Assembly (NCBI GenBank): GCA_002399445.1
Contig: DHDR01000019.1
Span: 191,808 to 255,807 of the forward strand
Length of the DNA stretch: 64,000 bases
DNA from: Ruminococcaceae bacterium UBA4871
GTDB taxonomy: Bacteria > Bacillota > Clostridia > Oscillospirales > Acutalibacteraceae
Direction: 5' to 3'
The position numbers and the translations under genes are program-made. Below the pieces are notes generated by a model. That model made no database searches. It saw only the letters and a program-made list of their open reading frames with translations, and had not been told where the DNA came from. This document shows, in pieces, positions 42,279-50,949 of this stretch (position 1 is its first letter; each line of letters opens with the position of its first letter).

Positions 42279-43106
42279 TCAACAAAAGACAAAACGTTCT
42301 ATTGCTTTTGCAAGCCCATCATGGTCACAGTCTGCTGTTTTAAAAGAAGCATGCTCACAAACCTTTCCATCTGCATTCCCCATAGCAACACTTGTTTTCG
42401 CCCAATCCAGCATAGAAATATCATTAAGCCCATCCCCAACTGCCATAACAGAATCACGCGGAACATTGAGTAACCCCGCAAGAGCTTTCAGTCCTCCGCC
42501 TTTTGTTGCCGTGCAATGGGTTACTTCAATAGAATTATTAATAGAATTAGTTATAGAAACTTCAGGCCATGTTTCAAGCTTCTTCCAACATGTCAAAAAA
42601 TCATCTGTGTCGTTAAAAATAGAAAAAATTTTTTCAGGACATGATTGCGTACCTGTCAGAAAGTCAGCAATGTCATCTACAGGTATTCGGGATGCTAAAA
42701 AAGTTTTTTCATGTAAAACACTTACGCCATATTTTAAAGGGTCTTGATAACGTGCCTTGCTCGTATAGGCTTTCCCATTTATGTAAAGATCCATATACGA
42801 ACTTTTATAGCTGCTAATTTCTGTAAGAGCGCGGAGTGCTAATTTGCAGCTCATGAGATCCTGATGCAAAATTTTCTGTTTCATCCGGTCATAAACGACA
42901 GCACCGTTGCTGCAGAGATAATAACGGATGCCGTTGATTTTTTCAAGCTGCGGGGGTAACCCTGAAAACTGTCGTCCCGTAGCAGGAACAACTAAGACAC
43001 CTGCGTTTATAGCACGCTGTAAAACTTCCTGATTACCTGCAGAAAGTGTATTCTGACTGTTTAAAGTTGTGCCGTCCATATCAACCGCAAGGATTTTAAT
43101 GCTCAT
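42279..43106 (-). CDS. Cof-type HAD-IIB phosphatase
   Basis: About 275 residues. Motif I is ILAVDMDGTTLNS, motif II VPATGRQFSG, the Lys region TKGGGLKALAGLL, and motif IV GDGLNDISML. Cof-type enzymes dephosphorylate sugar phosphates, FMN or other small metabolites; the substrate cannot be read here. The ATG at 43106 is 11 bases inside the preceding gene and has GGAAAGG upstream, so translation is coupled to the cysteine hydrolase. The preceding open frame extension is ignored for that reason. Confidence 0.9.
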   Translation of the reverse strand: MSIKILAVDMDGTTLNSQNTLSAGNQEVLQRAINAGVLVVPATGRQFSGLPPQLEKINGIRYYLCSNGAVVYDRMKQKILHQDLMSCKLALRALTEISSYKSSYMDLYINGKAYTSKARYQDPLKYGVSVLHEKTFLASRIPVDDIADFLTGTQSCPEKIFSIFNDTDDFLTCWKKLETWPEVSITNSINNSIEVTHCTATKGGGLKALAGLLNVPRDSVMAVGDGLNDISMLDWAKTSVAMGNADGKVCEHASFKTADCDHDGLAKAIERFVFC

Positions 43107-43632
43107 GTTTTTTCCTTTCCACCCGTATTTGTAATCCTTCCATGCAGCGAAGTGCCTCCTCATTCTGCTGACTGTCAGTGCAGGAAGTGCATTCTGCATC
43201 CACGCTGACAGCCGCTTCCGGCAATGCTGTCTTTACAATCACCGCATTGGAAAGCACGCAGATATTGCTGGCAAGCCCACACAGCTCAACACTGCCATAC
43301 TGATGATTTTGCAAAAATGGAACCAAGTCAAGACAGCCAAAACAAGGCTTTTCAAAACGGCGGCAGTCTTTTAGCAGTTCCGCCGTTTTCCCGTAAAGTT
43401 TCCATCCATTTGTATTTTTAACACAATGTACGATGGGCAGTGCCCTGCCCTCAGTAGTCTGTAAGTAATTATTATCGTGCGTATCCAATGTATATACAAC
43501 ATCATCGTCAGATGATTGATAAGTTCGTATTTTTCGGCAGATTGGTTCTTCCAACAAACGGGCCTCTGGAAAACCCAAACTGCCTGTGACAAAATCATTT
43601 TGGTAGTCAACAACAATGAAAAGTTTTTTCAT
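43096..43632 (-). CDS. Isochorismatase-family cysteine hydrolase (nicotinamidase-like)
   Basis: A 178-residue hydrolase. Candidate catalytic residues are Asp in VVDYQNDFVTG and Cys in ELCGLASNICVLSNA; HDNNY and HCVKNTNG correspond to metal- or substrate-site regions. The family includes nicotinamidase (PncA), which feeds NAD salvage, but this Asp/Cys pattern also occurs in other amidohydrolases, so the substrate is tentative. It overlaps the nth stop by 4 bases and the HAD gene by 11, forming an nth-hydrolase-HAD operon. Confidence 0.82.
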   Translation of the reverse strand: MKKLFIVVDYQNDFVTGSLGFPEARLLEEPICRKIRTYQSSDDDVVYTLDTHDNNYLQTTEGRALPIVHCVKNTNGWKLYGKTAELLKDCRRFEKPCFGCLDLVPFLQNHQYGSVELCGLASNICVLSNAVIVKTALPEAAVSVDAECTSCTDSQQNEEALRCMEGLQIRVERKKHEH

Positions 43633-44282
43633 TTTTCAGTACTCCCCTTCTCTTCTGTGGCATATTTTTTACAAAAGCGATTCATACAGCAGATACGACA
43701 CTGGGGATTGCGCGCAGTACAAACAGCGCGTCCATGCAGCACCAACCGATGACAAAAATCATTGCTTTCATCCGGCGGAAGAAGCGACCGGAGCTGATTT
43801 TCTACTTTCCTGGGATTCTTTCCCTCCGAAAGTCCTAATCGGCCACAAATACGAATACAATGCGTATCTGTGACAACCGCCGGTTTATGAAAGACATCTC
43901 CTAAAATGAGGTTCGCTGTTTTGCGGCCAACTCCGGGCAGCCTAAGCAGTTCCTCCATGCTGTCCGGTATAGCCGAGCCAAAATCATCGCGAATCATCCG
44001 GCACATGCCACAAATATCCCGTGCTTTTGTTTGATAAAGCCCACAGGAGTGGATGTACCTGCCGACTTCTTCCGGAGTTGCTTCACAAAAAGATTCCAAT
44101 GTGGGAAATCTGGAAAAGAGTATTGGCGTAACTTTATTGACACGTGCATCCGTACACTGTGCAGAAAGACGGGTGGCAATCAGGAGCTGCAACGGATCCG
44201 AATAAGTTAAGGAACAAAGAGAATCCGGATATTCTTTTTTCAGTGCTTCCACTGCCAAAGCTGTCTGCTCTTTTGGTGTCAT
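43629..44282 (-). CDS. nth: Endonuclease III
   Basis: Base-excision-repair glycosylase/AP-lyase for oxidised pyrimidines. The 217 residues have the helix-hairpin-helix LPGVGRKTANLILG with the catalytic Lys, VVTDTHCIRICGRLGL with the catalytic Asp, and the [4Fe-4S] pattern C-x6-C-x2-C-x5-C near the C-terminus (CTARNPQCRICCMNRFC). It is the first gene of a three-gene overlapping unit. Confidence 0.96.
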   Translation of the reverse strand: MTPKEQTALAVEALKKEYPDSLCSLTYSDPLQLLIATRLSAQCTDARVNKVTPILFSRFPTLESFCEATPEEVGRYIHSCGLYQTKARDICGMCRMIRDDFGSAIPDSMEELLRLPGVGRKTANLILGDVFHKPAVVTDTHCIRICGRLGLSEGKNPRKVENQLRSLLPPDESNDFCHRLVLHGRAVCTARNPQCRICCMNRFCKKYATEEKGSTEK

Positions 44283-44426
44283 ATCTATAAAACCGCCTTT
44301 CTACCTTCTTTTACTCTATTTATTTTACTGCAAATCCGGGAAATAGTAAAGACATCTTTCGCCTTCAGCAAATCGTTCTGTCTGCAGAAAAGCGACTTCT
44401 CTGATGCAGTTTTCTGTTGGTAAGTG

Positions 44427-44455
44427 TTGTTTTTTTAAGGGTCAAACAGTATAAT
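44427..44455 (+). promoter_or_regulatory. Promoter of glyA
   Basis: TTGTTT and TATAAT with 17-base spacing, about 70 bases before the glyA start codon. No riboswitch fold is evident in the short leader. Confidence 0.65.
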
Positions 44456-44525
44456 AAGATAGTATAGGAATATGCAGCTTATAGAGGTAGAGGAAATAGA
44501 AAAAGATAGCAAGGAGTATGCAGAA

Positions 44526-45779
44526 ATGTACAAAGATATGATGGATACGATTGGTTTTGTCAGCAAATACGACCCGGAAATCGGAGACGCCATGCAGAAA
44601 GAACTTGCACGCCAGCGGCGCAACATCGAGTTGATTGCCTCGGAAAACATCGTGTCACCGGCTGTAATGGCAGCCATGGGAAGTGTACTGACCAATAAAT
44701 ATGCAGAAGGTTATCCGGGCAAGCGCTATTACGGCGGCTGCCAGTACGTTGATATTGTGGAGGATGTTGCCAGAAAGCGTGCCTGCAAGCTGTTTGGTGC
44801 TGAGCATGCGAATGTCCAGCCGCACTCCGGCGCACAGGCAAATACTGCCGTATACTTTGCCCTGCTGAAACCCGGTGACACTGTCATGGGTATGAATCTT
44901 GCGGAAGGCGGCCATTTGACGCACGGATCTCCAGTCAACATTTCCGGCAGCTATTTCCATTTTGTTCCCTACGGTGTGGATGCAAAAACCGGCCGCATCG
45001 ACTATGACAAGCTGATTGAACAGGCAAAAGAAGTGAAGCCAAAAATGATTGTCGGCGGTGCCAGTGCTTATCCGCGTATCATTGATTTCCAGAAGTTCCG
45101 GGAAGCAGCGGATGCCTGCGGTGCCATTCTGATGATTGACATGGCACACATTGCCGGCCTCGTTGCCGCAGGACTGCACCCCAATCCGGTCGAATACGCG
45201 GACATTGTCACGACAACGACACATAAAACACTGCGCGGCCCGCGCGGCGGGTTAATCCTCTGCAAAGAAAAATATGCAAAGGCAATCGACAAGGCTATTT
45301 TCCCGGGAACGCAGGGCGGCCCTCTGATGCATGTGATTGCAAGTAAAGCCGTCTGCCTTGGGGAAGCTTTGAAGCCGGAATTCAAAGAATATGAAAAGAG
45401 AATCATTGAAAACGCAAAAGCACTCGCCAACGGTTTGCTCAAGCGCGGTGTCAAGCTTGTCTCCGGCGGAACAGACAACCATCTGATGCTGATCGACCTG
45501 ACCGGCATGGACCTCACCGGAAAAGACTTGGAAAGCCGCCTAGACAGCATCCGCATTACCGCCAACAAAAATACAGTCCCCGGCGAGCAGCGCAGCCCGT
45601 TTAAGACTTCCGGCCTGCGTCTTGGCACACCGGCCGTCACAACCCGCGGCATGCAGCCGGAAGACATGGATGTTATTGCCGAATGTATTGCTGACACCAT
45701 CAAAGACTTTGACGGAACCAAAGAGGCTTCCCTTGCAAAAGTAGATGCCCTCTGCAAAAAATATCCTCTGTACGAATAA
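44526..45779 (+). CDS. glyA: Serine hydroxymethyltransferase
   Basis: PLP enzyme interconverting serine and glycine with tetrahydrofolate. The 417 residues carry NIELIASENIVSPAV, NKYAEGYPGKRYYGGCQ, HSGAQAN, the PLP-lysine region TTTHKTLRGPRGG, and C-terminal RLGTPAVTTRGM. The ATG at 44526 has AAGGAG 9 bases upstream; an earlier in-frame ATG at 44472 lies too near the transcription start and lacks a site. Codon use is more GC-rich than nearby genes, as in highly expressed genes. Monocistronic or followed by rarA after 80 bases. Confidence 0.96.
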   Translation: MYKDMMDTIGFVSKYDPEIGDAMQKELARQRRNIELIASENIVSPAVMAAMGSVLTNKYAEGYPGKRYYGGCQYVDIVEDVARKRACKLFGAEHANVQPHSGAQANTAVYFALLKPGDTVMGMNLAEGGHLTHGSPVNISGSYFHFVPYGVDAKTGRIDYDKLIEQAKEVKPKMIVGGASAYPRIIDFQKFREAADACGAILMIDMAHIAGLVAAGLHPNPVEYADIVTTTTHKTLRGPRGGLILCKEKYAKAIDKAIFPGTQGGPLMHVIASKAVCLGEALKPEFKEYEKRIIENAKALANGLLKRGVKLVSGGTDNHLMLIDLTGMDLTGKDLESRLDSIRITANKNTVPGEQRSPFKTSGLRLGTPAVTTRGMQPEDMDVIAECIADTIKDFDGTKEASLAKVDALCKKYPLYE

Positions 45780-45859
45780 TACAAACGCCAAGTTGTATCA
45801 CATTTTACCGGTACAATCATAACAGGTTCCTTATGTAAGGCGATTCGGAGGATGATTCC

Positions 45860-47134
45860 ATGTCAGCACCACTTGCAGAGCGTATCCGCCCACAAACACT
45901 GGATGAAATTGTCGGACAGCGTCATCTGCTTGCAGAAGGCAGACCTCTGCGGCGGATTATTGAAAGCGGAGAAATTCCAAATTTAGTTTTTTACGGCCCA
46001 TCCGGCGTGGGAAAAACCACGCTGGCTTCTATCATTGCGAAGCGTACAAAAAAACAGCTTTACAAGCTGAACGGGACCTCCGCTACGACTGCGGACATTC
46101 GCGCAGTCGTGGGAAAAGTCGGTACACTGGAAGCTGTAAATGGTATTCTTCTGTATCTGGATGAAATTCAGTATTTTAATAAGAAGCAGCAGCAGACGCT
46201 GCTGGAATTTATTGAAAACGGCGATATTACGCTGATTGCCTCTACAACGGAAAATCCGTACTTTTACATTTACAATGCGATTTTAAGCCGTTCGACTGTA
46301 TTTGAATTTAAAACGGTAGAACCTGACGAGATTATTCCCGCAGTCAAACGGGCATTCCGTATTCTTTCAAAGGAACGCGGCCTTCCAATCGAGGTGGACG
46401 ACAATGCACTCCGACGCATCGCCACTGCCTGCGGCGGAGATGTGCGCAAAGCCATCAATGCGGCGGAGCTCTGCACCTTAGCCGCAGAGGAAAAGGACAA
46501 TGCCCTGCATATTCCGGAAGCACTGGCGCGTGAATTGACACAAAGCAGTGCCCCGCGCTATGACCGTGAAGGGGATGAACATTATGACATTGTCTCAGCT
46601 TACCAAAAATCCATGCGCGGCTCTGACCCGGATGCAGCACTGTATTATCTCGCCCGTCTGCTTGCGGCCGGGGATTTGCCCTCGGCCTGCCGGCGGCTGA
46701 TGGTATGCGCCTGTGAGGATGTCGGCCTTGCTTATCCACAGATTATTCCAATTGTAAAGGCCGCCGTGGATGCTGCCCAGATGGTTGGTCTGCCAGAAGC
46801 ACGTATTCCCCTCGCAGATGCTGTGATTCTGGTCAGTCAGGCGCCAAAAAGCAACACCGGAGAGGCATCTATTAATGCCGCGATGGCCGATGTACAGGCC
46901 GGAAAAATCGGTGCCATTCCTCGTCAGCTTCAAAACAAACACTATGACGGCGACGATGCTGCCCGAAAAGGTCAATTTTATCAATATCCGCATGCTTTCC
47001 CCCACCACTGGGTACAGCAGCAATATCTTCCGGATATTTTGAAAGGAACCGTCTACTATACTCCGGGGGACAACAAAAATGAGCAATCCTTTGCTGCTTA
47101 TTGGCAGCACATCAAACATCATAATGAATCATAA
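45860..47134 (+). CDS. rarA: Replication-associated recombination protein RarA/MgsA
   Basis: AAA+ ATPase acting at stalled forks and single-stranded gaps. The 424 residues show LAERIRPQTLDEIVGQRHL, Walker A GPSGVGKTTL, Walker B LYLDEIQYFNKKQQQ, sensor I ASTTENP, and the C-terminal tetramerisation region with MRGSDPDAALYYLARL and YPHAFPHHWVQQQYLP. All family blocks are complete. GGAGGATG lies just before the start. Confidence 0.95.
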   Translation: MSAPLAERIRPQTLDEIVGQRHLLAEGRPLRRIIESGEIPNLVFYGPSGVGKTTLASIIAKRTKKQLYKLNGTSATTADIRAVVGKVGTLEAVNGILLYLDEIQYFNKKQQQTLLEFIENGDITLIASTTENPYFYIYNAILSRSTVFEFKTVEPDEIIPAVKRAFRILSKERGLPIEVDDNALRRIATACGGDVRKAINAAELCTLAAEEKDNALHIPEALARELTQSSAPRYDREGDEHYDIVSAYQKSMRGSDPDAALYYLARLLAAGDLPSACRRLMVCACEDVGLAYPQIIPIVKAAVDAAQMVGLPEARIPLADAVILVSQAPKSNTGEASINAAMADVQAGKIGAIPRQLQNKHYDGDDAARKGQFYQYPHAFPHHWVQQQYLPDILKGTVYYTPGDNKNEQSFAAYWQHIKHHNES

Positions 47135-47182
47135 GTGTAAATGCAAATGAAACAGCTTTCAGAAAAGAGGAAAGGATACAGC

Positions 47183-47851
47183 ATGAACAACAAATCGCTT
47201 TTCAGTCTGACGTATGGAATGTATGCAATCGGTGTAACAGATGGGAAACGTCCCTCTGCCTGCATTGTCAATACTGTCACACAGGTTTCAAACCACCCCA
47301 ATATGCTAACGGTCAGCATGAATCGTAAGAACTACAGCTATGCATGTATCCGCAAAAGCGGTCTGTTCACCGTCAGTGTCCTCAGCGAAAATACCTCCGG
47401 CGCTGCGATTGGCGCGCTTGGTTTTACCTCTGGCCGCAGTGAAAACAAGCTGGAAAATATCCGCTACAAAATGCTGCGGGAAGGTGTTCCCGTAATTAAG
47501 GAAAACAGCTGCTGCTGGTTCCTCTGCAAAGTGACAGATTCTATGGAAACGCCCACTCACACAGTGTTTTTAGCAGAAATTTTAGCGGGCAGTGACAAAA
47601 CCGTCGGCGACCCTATGACTTACGCCTATTATCACAAAGTGATCAAAGGGAATGCGCCTAAAAATGCGCCCACCTATCAGGAACCCGATCCGGATCTTTC
47701 CGGAAATGACGGCGACAGCTTTATCTGCCGTATCTGCAAATATGTTTATTCGGACTCTAGTGTACCTTTTGAGGAACTTCCCGATGACTGGGTATGTCCG
47801 ATCTGCGGGGCACCAAAGTCTGCATTTCAGCGGAAAACGCCAAATACCTGA
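47183..47851 (+). CDS. Flavin reductase-rubredoxin fusion (high-molecular-weight rubredoxin type)
   Basis: About 222 residues. The N-terminal FMN-binding flavoredoxin-like domain (SLFSLTYGMYAIGVTDG ... NTVTQVSNHPNML ... SVLSENTSG) is followed by a linker and a C-terminal rubredoxin domain with two CxxC pairs (CRICKYVY and DDWVCPICGAPKSAF). The rubredoxin is compact: the usual acidic insert between the pairs is shortened by about 12 residues. Relatives pass electrons from NADH to oxygen- or NO-reducing flavodiiron proteins in anaerobes. The ATG at 47183 has GAGGAAAGGA upstream. A terminator follows. Confidence 0.9.
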   Translation: MNNKSLFSLTYGMYAIGVTDGKRPSACIVNTVTQVSNHPNMLTVSMNRKNYSYACIRKSGLFTVSVLSENTSGAAIGALGFTSGRSENKLENIRYKMLREGVPVIKENSCCWFLCKVTDSMETPTHTVFLAEILAGSDKTVGDPMTYAYYHKVIKGNAPKNAPTYQEPDPDLSGNDGDSFICRICKYVYSDSSVPFEELPDDWVCPICGAPKSAFQRKTPNT

Positions 47852-47878
47852 CGAACAAACTATTTTGAAATAGAAAGA

Positions 47879-47925
47879 AAAGGCCGGCTGAAACAGGTTT
47901 TCTGTCCAGTCGGCCTTACTTTTTG
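47879..47925 (+). terminator. Terminator after the flavoprotein-rubredoxin gene
   Basis: Stem AAGGCCGGCTG/CAGTCGGCCTT with one G-T pair, loop of about 17 bases, followed by ACTTTTTG. Confidence 0.88.
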
Positions 47926-47931
47926 CTAAAT

Positions 47932-47982
47932 AAAAAAGATGCGCCCCGAAAGGCCAAAAGCCATTTCAAAGCGCATCTTTTT
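47932..47982 (-). terminator. Terminator after the flagellin gene
   Basis: Stem AAAAAGATGCGC/GCGCATCTTTTT with an inner loop of about 25 bases that holds a small GGCC/GGCC stem. Read leftward it ends the flagellin transcript about 50 bases after its stop; A/T flanks would also allow rightward use. Confidence 0.85.
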
Positions 47983-48036
47983 ATGCATTTCTGCATAATG
48001 TATAGAATTAGTAAAATATTCTTACCATCAGAAGAA

Positions 48037-49653
48037 TTACTGGAGCAGCTGCAGGACCTGAGAAGGCTGCTGATTTGCCTGTGCCAGCATTGCCTGTGCG
48101 GCCTGTGTCAACACGTTGTTCTGCGTGTAATTCATCATCTCAGAAGCCATATCAGTATCGCGGATACGGCTGTTTGCACTGGTCAGGTTCTCACTGGTTG
48201 TATCGAGGTTGTTAACCGTGTGGTCCAAACGGTTTTCAATAGCACCGAGCTGAGAGCGCTGTTTGGAAACAGAATCAATTGCATCGTTGATTTTTTTAAT
48301 GGCTTCGCCTGCACCACTCTGCGTGGTGATGTCGATGTCATTTTTGCCAACTCCCAGCGCGCTTGCGTGTATATCGTTAATGGAAATTTTCAGCTGATTG
48401 TAGTCATTATAGGTATCACCGACCTGCAGGGTCAAACCATTTGCAGAAGAAGACGCTCCCCCAGCCGGTGTCTTAAATTCAAGACCAGTTGCACTAGCAG
48501 GAGTAGTAGTATTGTTAAGTGTCGCTTCATATCCTGTCTTGTCTTTGATTTCAGATACCAAAGCATCCAAACTACCGTTGGTATTAGCAACACCGTTTGC
48601 AGTAATATCGGCAGGGGCTTTCGCTACAACTGCGTTGATGCCTTTGGCTGTAGCTGCATCCGCAAGAGTCTGAGTAGAGTAAACGCCAAACTCTTGATTA
48701 CCAACTGTGAAAGACTGATCAGCAGCTACAGTTGCTGACTGATAAGCATCAGTGCCGCCAGTAGATGTCACAGCCGTCCCTGTAGAATCCTGAATAATCT
48801 TTGCGCCTTTGGAGCCAAGATCGGCAGACGTCAAGGTAATTGTACCAGCAGTTGCACCATCTGCAAAAGTACCAAGCTCTTTTGTATCAGCATCATTGTT
48901 CAAAATACCCACAAAAGCTGTGCCCAAATCTGCAGCAGCAGCACCACCAGCAGATGCTGTTGCGGTACCCACTTTTTTGCCATCTTCATAAATATCTACA
49001 GACGATGCAGTATTACTAGCAGAAACTACGTTGAAAGTCTTGTCGATAACTTTGTCGCCAGACTGAAGTTTAAAAGAATAATCTGTAGTAGCACTTGCAG
49101 TAGCAGTACCTGCAGTATTCCCAGTAACTGCCGCTGTCGTAGAAGTCAGTGCCGTAGCCGGATTTGTAGTCAATGTCAAAGCATCTTTTCCGTCAATTGT
49201 CGGGACACCGGCAGTGCCGTTTGTACCCAACGTGCCATCCAACAGATTGATACCATTAAAGTTTGTGGAATCAGAAATCTGGTCAATCTGGGACTGCAGC
49301 TGGGTAACCTCATCGTTGTAGTTGCCGCGCTGGCTGTCCGTATAGGTACCGTTGGAAGCCTTTGTGGCCAGTTCGGACATACGGTTCAGCATATCATGCA
49401 CTTCATTCAGAGCACCTTCAGCGGTCTGCGCAAGAGAAATGCCGTCCTGAGAGTTATCGGAAGCTGCATCCAAATCCTTAATCTGAGCCTTCATATGTTC
49501 GCTGATTGCCAGACCTGCCGCGTCATCCGCTGCGGAATTGATTTTGTAGCCAGAAGACAGTTTCTGCAGGGACTTTGCCACGTTGCTGCTGTTCAGACGC
49601 ATCTGATGTTCTGCGTTAATTGCCATTGTATTCGTTCTTACGACCATGCTCAT
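48037..49653 (-). CDS. hag: Flagellin
   Basis: A 538-residue filament subunit. The N-terminal D0/D1 region MSMVVRTNTMAINAEHQMRL ... SLQKLSSGYKINSAADDAAGLAIS and NSQDGISLAQTAEGAL, and the C-terminal region SANSRIRDTDMASEMM ... NVLTQAAQAMLAQAN...SQVLQLLQ are complete. Between about residues 150 and 400 is a low-complexity, Ala/Thr/Gly-rich D2/D3 domain with no Cys. GGAGG lies 7 bases before the ATG at 49653. It is monocistronic behind a sigma-28-type promoter. The central region is the surface-exposed, variable part. Confidence 0.97.
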   Translation of the reverse strand: MSMVVRTNTMAINAEHQMRLNSSNVAKSLQKLSSGYKINSAADDAAGLAISEHMKAQIKDLDAASDNSQDGISLAQTAEGALNEVHDMLNRMSELATKASNGTYTDSQRGNYNDEVTQLQSQIDQISDSTNFNGINLLDGTLGTNGTAGVPTIDGKDALTLTTNPATALTSTTAAVTGNTAGTATASATTDYSFKLQSGDKVIDKTFNVVSASNTASSVDIYEDGKKVGTATASAGGAAAADLGTAFVGILNNDADTKELGTFADGATAGTITLTSADLGSKGAKIIQDSTGTAVTSTGGTDAYQSATVAADQSFTVGNQEFGVYSTQTLADAATAKGINAVVAKAPADITANGVANTNGSLDALVSEIKDKTGYEATLNNTTTPASATGLEFKTPAGGASSSANGLTLQVGDTYNDYNQLKISINDIHASALGVGKNDIDITTQSGAGEAIKKINDAIDSVSKQRSQLGAIENRLDHTVNNLDTTSENLTSANSRIRDTDMASEMMNYTQNNVLTQAAQAMLAQANQQPSQVLQLLQ

Positions 49654-49837
49654 AACAATACCTCCATGTTTCGGCCGGATGCTTCCCTGCATCCATAGGC
49701 CATCTTTGAATCATAAGATTTTTAAATTTATTTCAAACCCGATTCAGCCGCGCGCCAGCTGCACCGAGAATGAAATCAGATGAAGAGCAATCTTCCGCTG
49801 CATTATCTCAAGCGGTTATTTAAGATTGTTAATACTA

Positions 49838-49864
49838 TTATCGGGTTTTTTCGCCAAACTTCAA
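49838..49864 (-). promoter_or_regulatory. Sigma-28 (SigD)-type promoter of the flagellin gene
   Basis: On the minus strand TTGA and CCCGATAA are separated by exactly 15 bases, close to the TAAA-N15-GCCGATAA consensus for flagellar late genes. The leader would be about 175 bases long, unusually long for a flagellin gene. Confidence 0.7.
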
Positions 49865-49962
49865 TGTGCAATTTTACCAAATAGAAGAGGGAATTATTGG
49901 GATTATATGATCATTATTTTGTAATTCGGTTAGAGCTATAAACCTCACGGCAGATTTGAAAC

Positions 49963-49991
49963 TTGACATTCGTACAATTTTTACTTATAAT
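49963..49991 (+). promoter_or_regulatory. Promoter of the PilZ gene
   Basis: Perfect TTGACA and TATAAT with 17-base spacing. A second TTACTTATAATTTTT unit follows directly, giving a duplicated -10-like sequence and an AT-rich leader of about 110 bases to the start codon. Confidence 0.8.
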
Positions 49992-50111
49992 TTTTTTACT
50001 TATAATTTTTGTATAATTATAAATCTATAATATAAGTTTATAGGATAAGCAAAAGAAATCAATATAAAATTTCATGCTGCCATGTTGCCCCAAAGGAGGA
50101 ATCCAAACAGA

Positions 50112-50882
50112 ATGAATGCGCCGCTGTCATCCTATGTAAACTGCCCCTGTGAAATCAAATCAGAAAAGAATGTCCTGCTGGCCACTGGCCTGCTGGCCGG
50201 ATTTTACAACAATGAACTTGTTATCCGCGACCAGCGCTGCACGCTGGCTTTGGCCCACTACAACCGGCCGGTAAAAGTGTATCTGCATGGTGCGGACCTG
50301 AGCGGATGTGAACTGATGGGTAAAGTTTATATTTCCACAAATTCTTTTATGCGAATTAAAGATATCCAGATGCTGACGGGGCGTGAACGCCGCAACTGCT
50401 TTCGGCTGGCAGTGGATCTTGAAGGCATTGTTTGCCGCGCCAGTGAAATCTGCCGGGCGCAGAGCATCAATCGGCTGCGGGAAATGAATTATTCAAAAGA
50501 AGTTGAGAAAATTCATTTGGCAGCGGCTGCAGCCGGACGGGAATTGACCAAAGAAGAATTGGAACAGCGTGTCCCAAAACCCAAACTGCGCACTCCGCTC
50601 TCTTATCCTGCAAAAATTGCAGATTTAGGGGCCGGCGGGCTGAAGCTTATCAGCAAAGAGTCATTCCGCAGACATGAACGGCTCATTGTTCGTCTGGAAC
50701 TTCTCAACAAGTCTGCAGAACTTTCCTGCCTGACTGTGCGGGAATCTGCAAAATGTAAAGATTCTCCGTTCAAAATTGTTGGCTGTAAATTTGAGGATGT
50801 GACCAGCCGGCAAAACAATCTTCTCTGTTCTTATCTGCTGCAGGAACAGGGACGGCAGATACGGAAAAGTAAGCGTGTTTAA
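50112..50882 (+). CDS. PilZ-domain c-di-GMP-binding protein with internal insertion
   Basis: About 256 residues. An N-terminal YcgR-like beta domain (residues 1-90: CEIKSEKNVLLATGLLAGFYNNELVI) precedes the PilZ domain, whose RxxxR switch is RERRNCFRL. The second motif, usually (D/N)xSxxG, reads DLGAGG. The two are about 85 residues apart instead of about 20-25; the extra stretch (SKEVEKIHLAAAAAGRELTKEELEQR) is charged and helical. The ATG at 50112 has AAAGGAGG 12 bases upstream; the earlier in-frame ATG lies before that site. Its position beside flagellin, the chemoreceptor and FapA suggests control of motility by c-di-GMP. Confidence 0.82.
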   Translation: MNAPLSSYVNCPCEIKSEKNVLLATGLLAGFYNNELVIRDQRCTLALAHYNRPVKVYLHGADLSGCELMGKVYISTNSFMRIKDIQMLTGRERRNCFRLAVDLEGIVCRASEICRAQSINRLREMNYSKEVEKIHLAAAAAGRELTKEELEQRVPKPKLRTPLSYPAKIADLGAGGLKLISKESFRRHERLIVRLELLNKSAELSCLTVRESAKCKDSPFKIVGCKFEDVTSRQNNLLCSYLLQEQGRQIRKSKRV

Positions 50883-50907
50883 TTGGATTTTTCAGCATAA
50901 AATACAT

Positions 50908-50937
50908 AAAAAGGGCTGCTATTCAAGCAGTCCTTTT
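50908..50937. terminator. Shared terminator between the PilZ and chemoreceptor genes
   Basis: Stem AAAAGGGCTGC/GCAGTCCTTTT with one G-T pair and a 7-base loop; T-rich on the right, A-rich on the left, so it serves both convergent genes. Confidence 0.85.
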
Positions 50938-50949
50938 GTTTTTCTGTAT

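Noticed and set aside
44472..44525. Upstream ATG giving an 18-residue longer glyA product
   Set aside because: No ribosome binding site precedes it and it lies about 10 bases from the predicted transcription start.
47923..48738. 271-residue Cys-rich plus-strand frame
   Set aside because: It is antisense to the flagellin C-terminal half and begins across a terminator hairpin.
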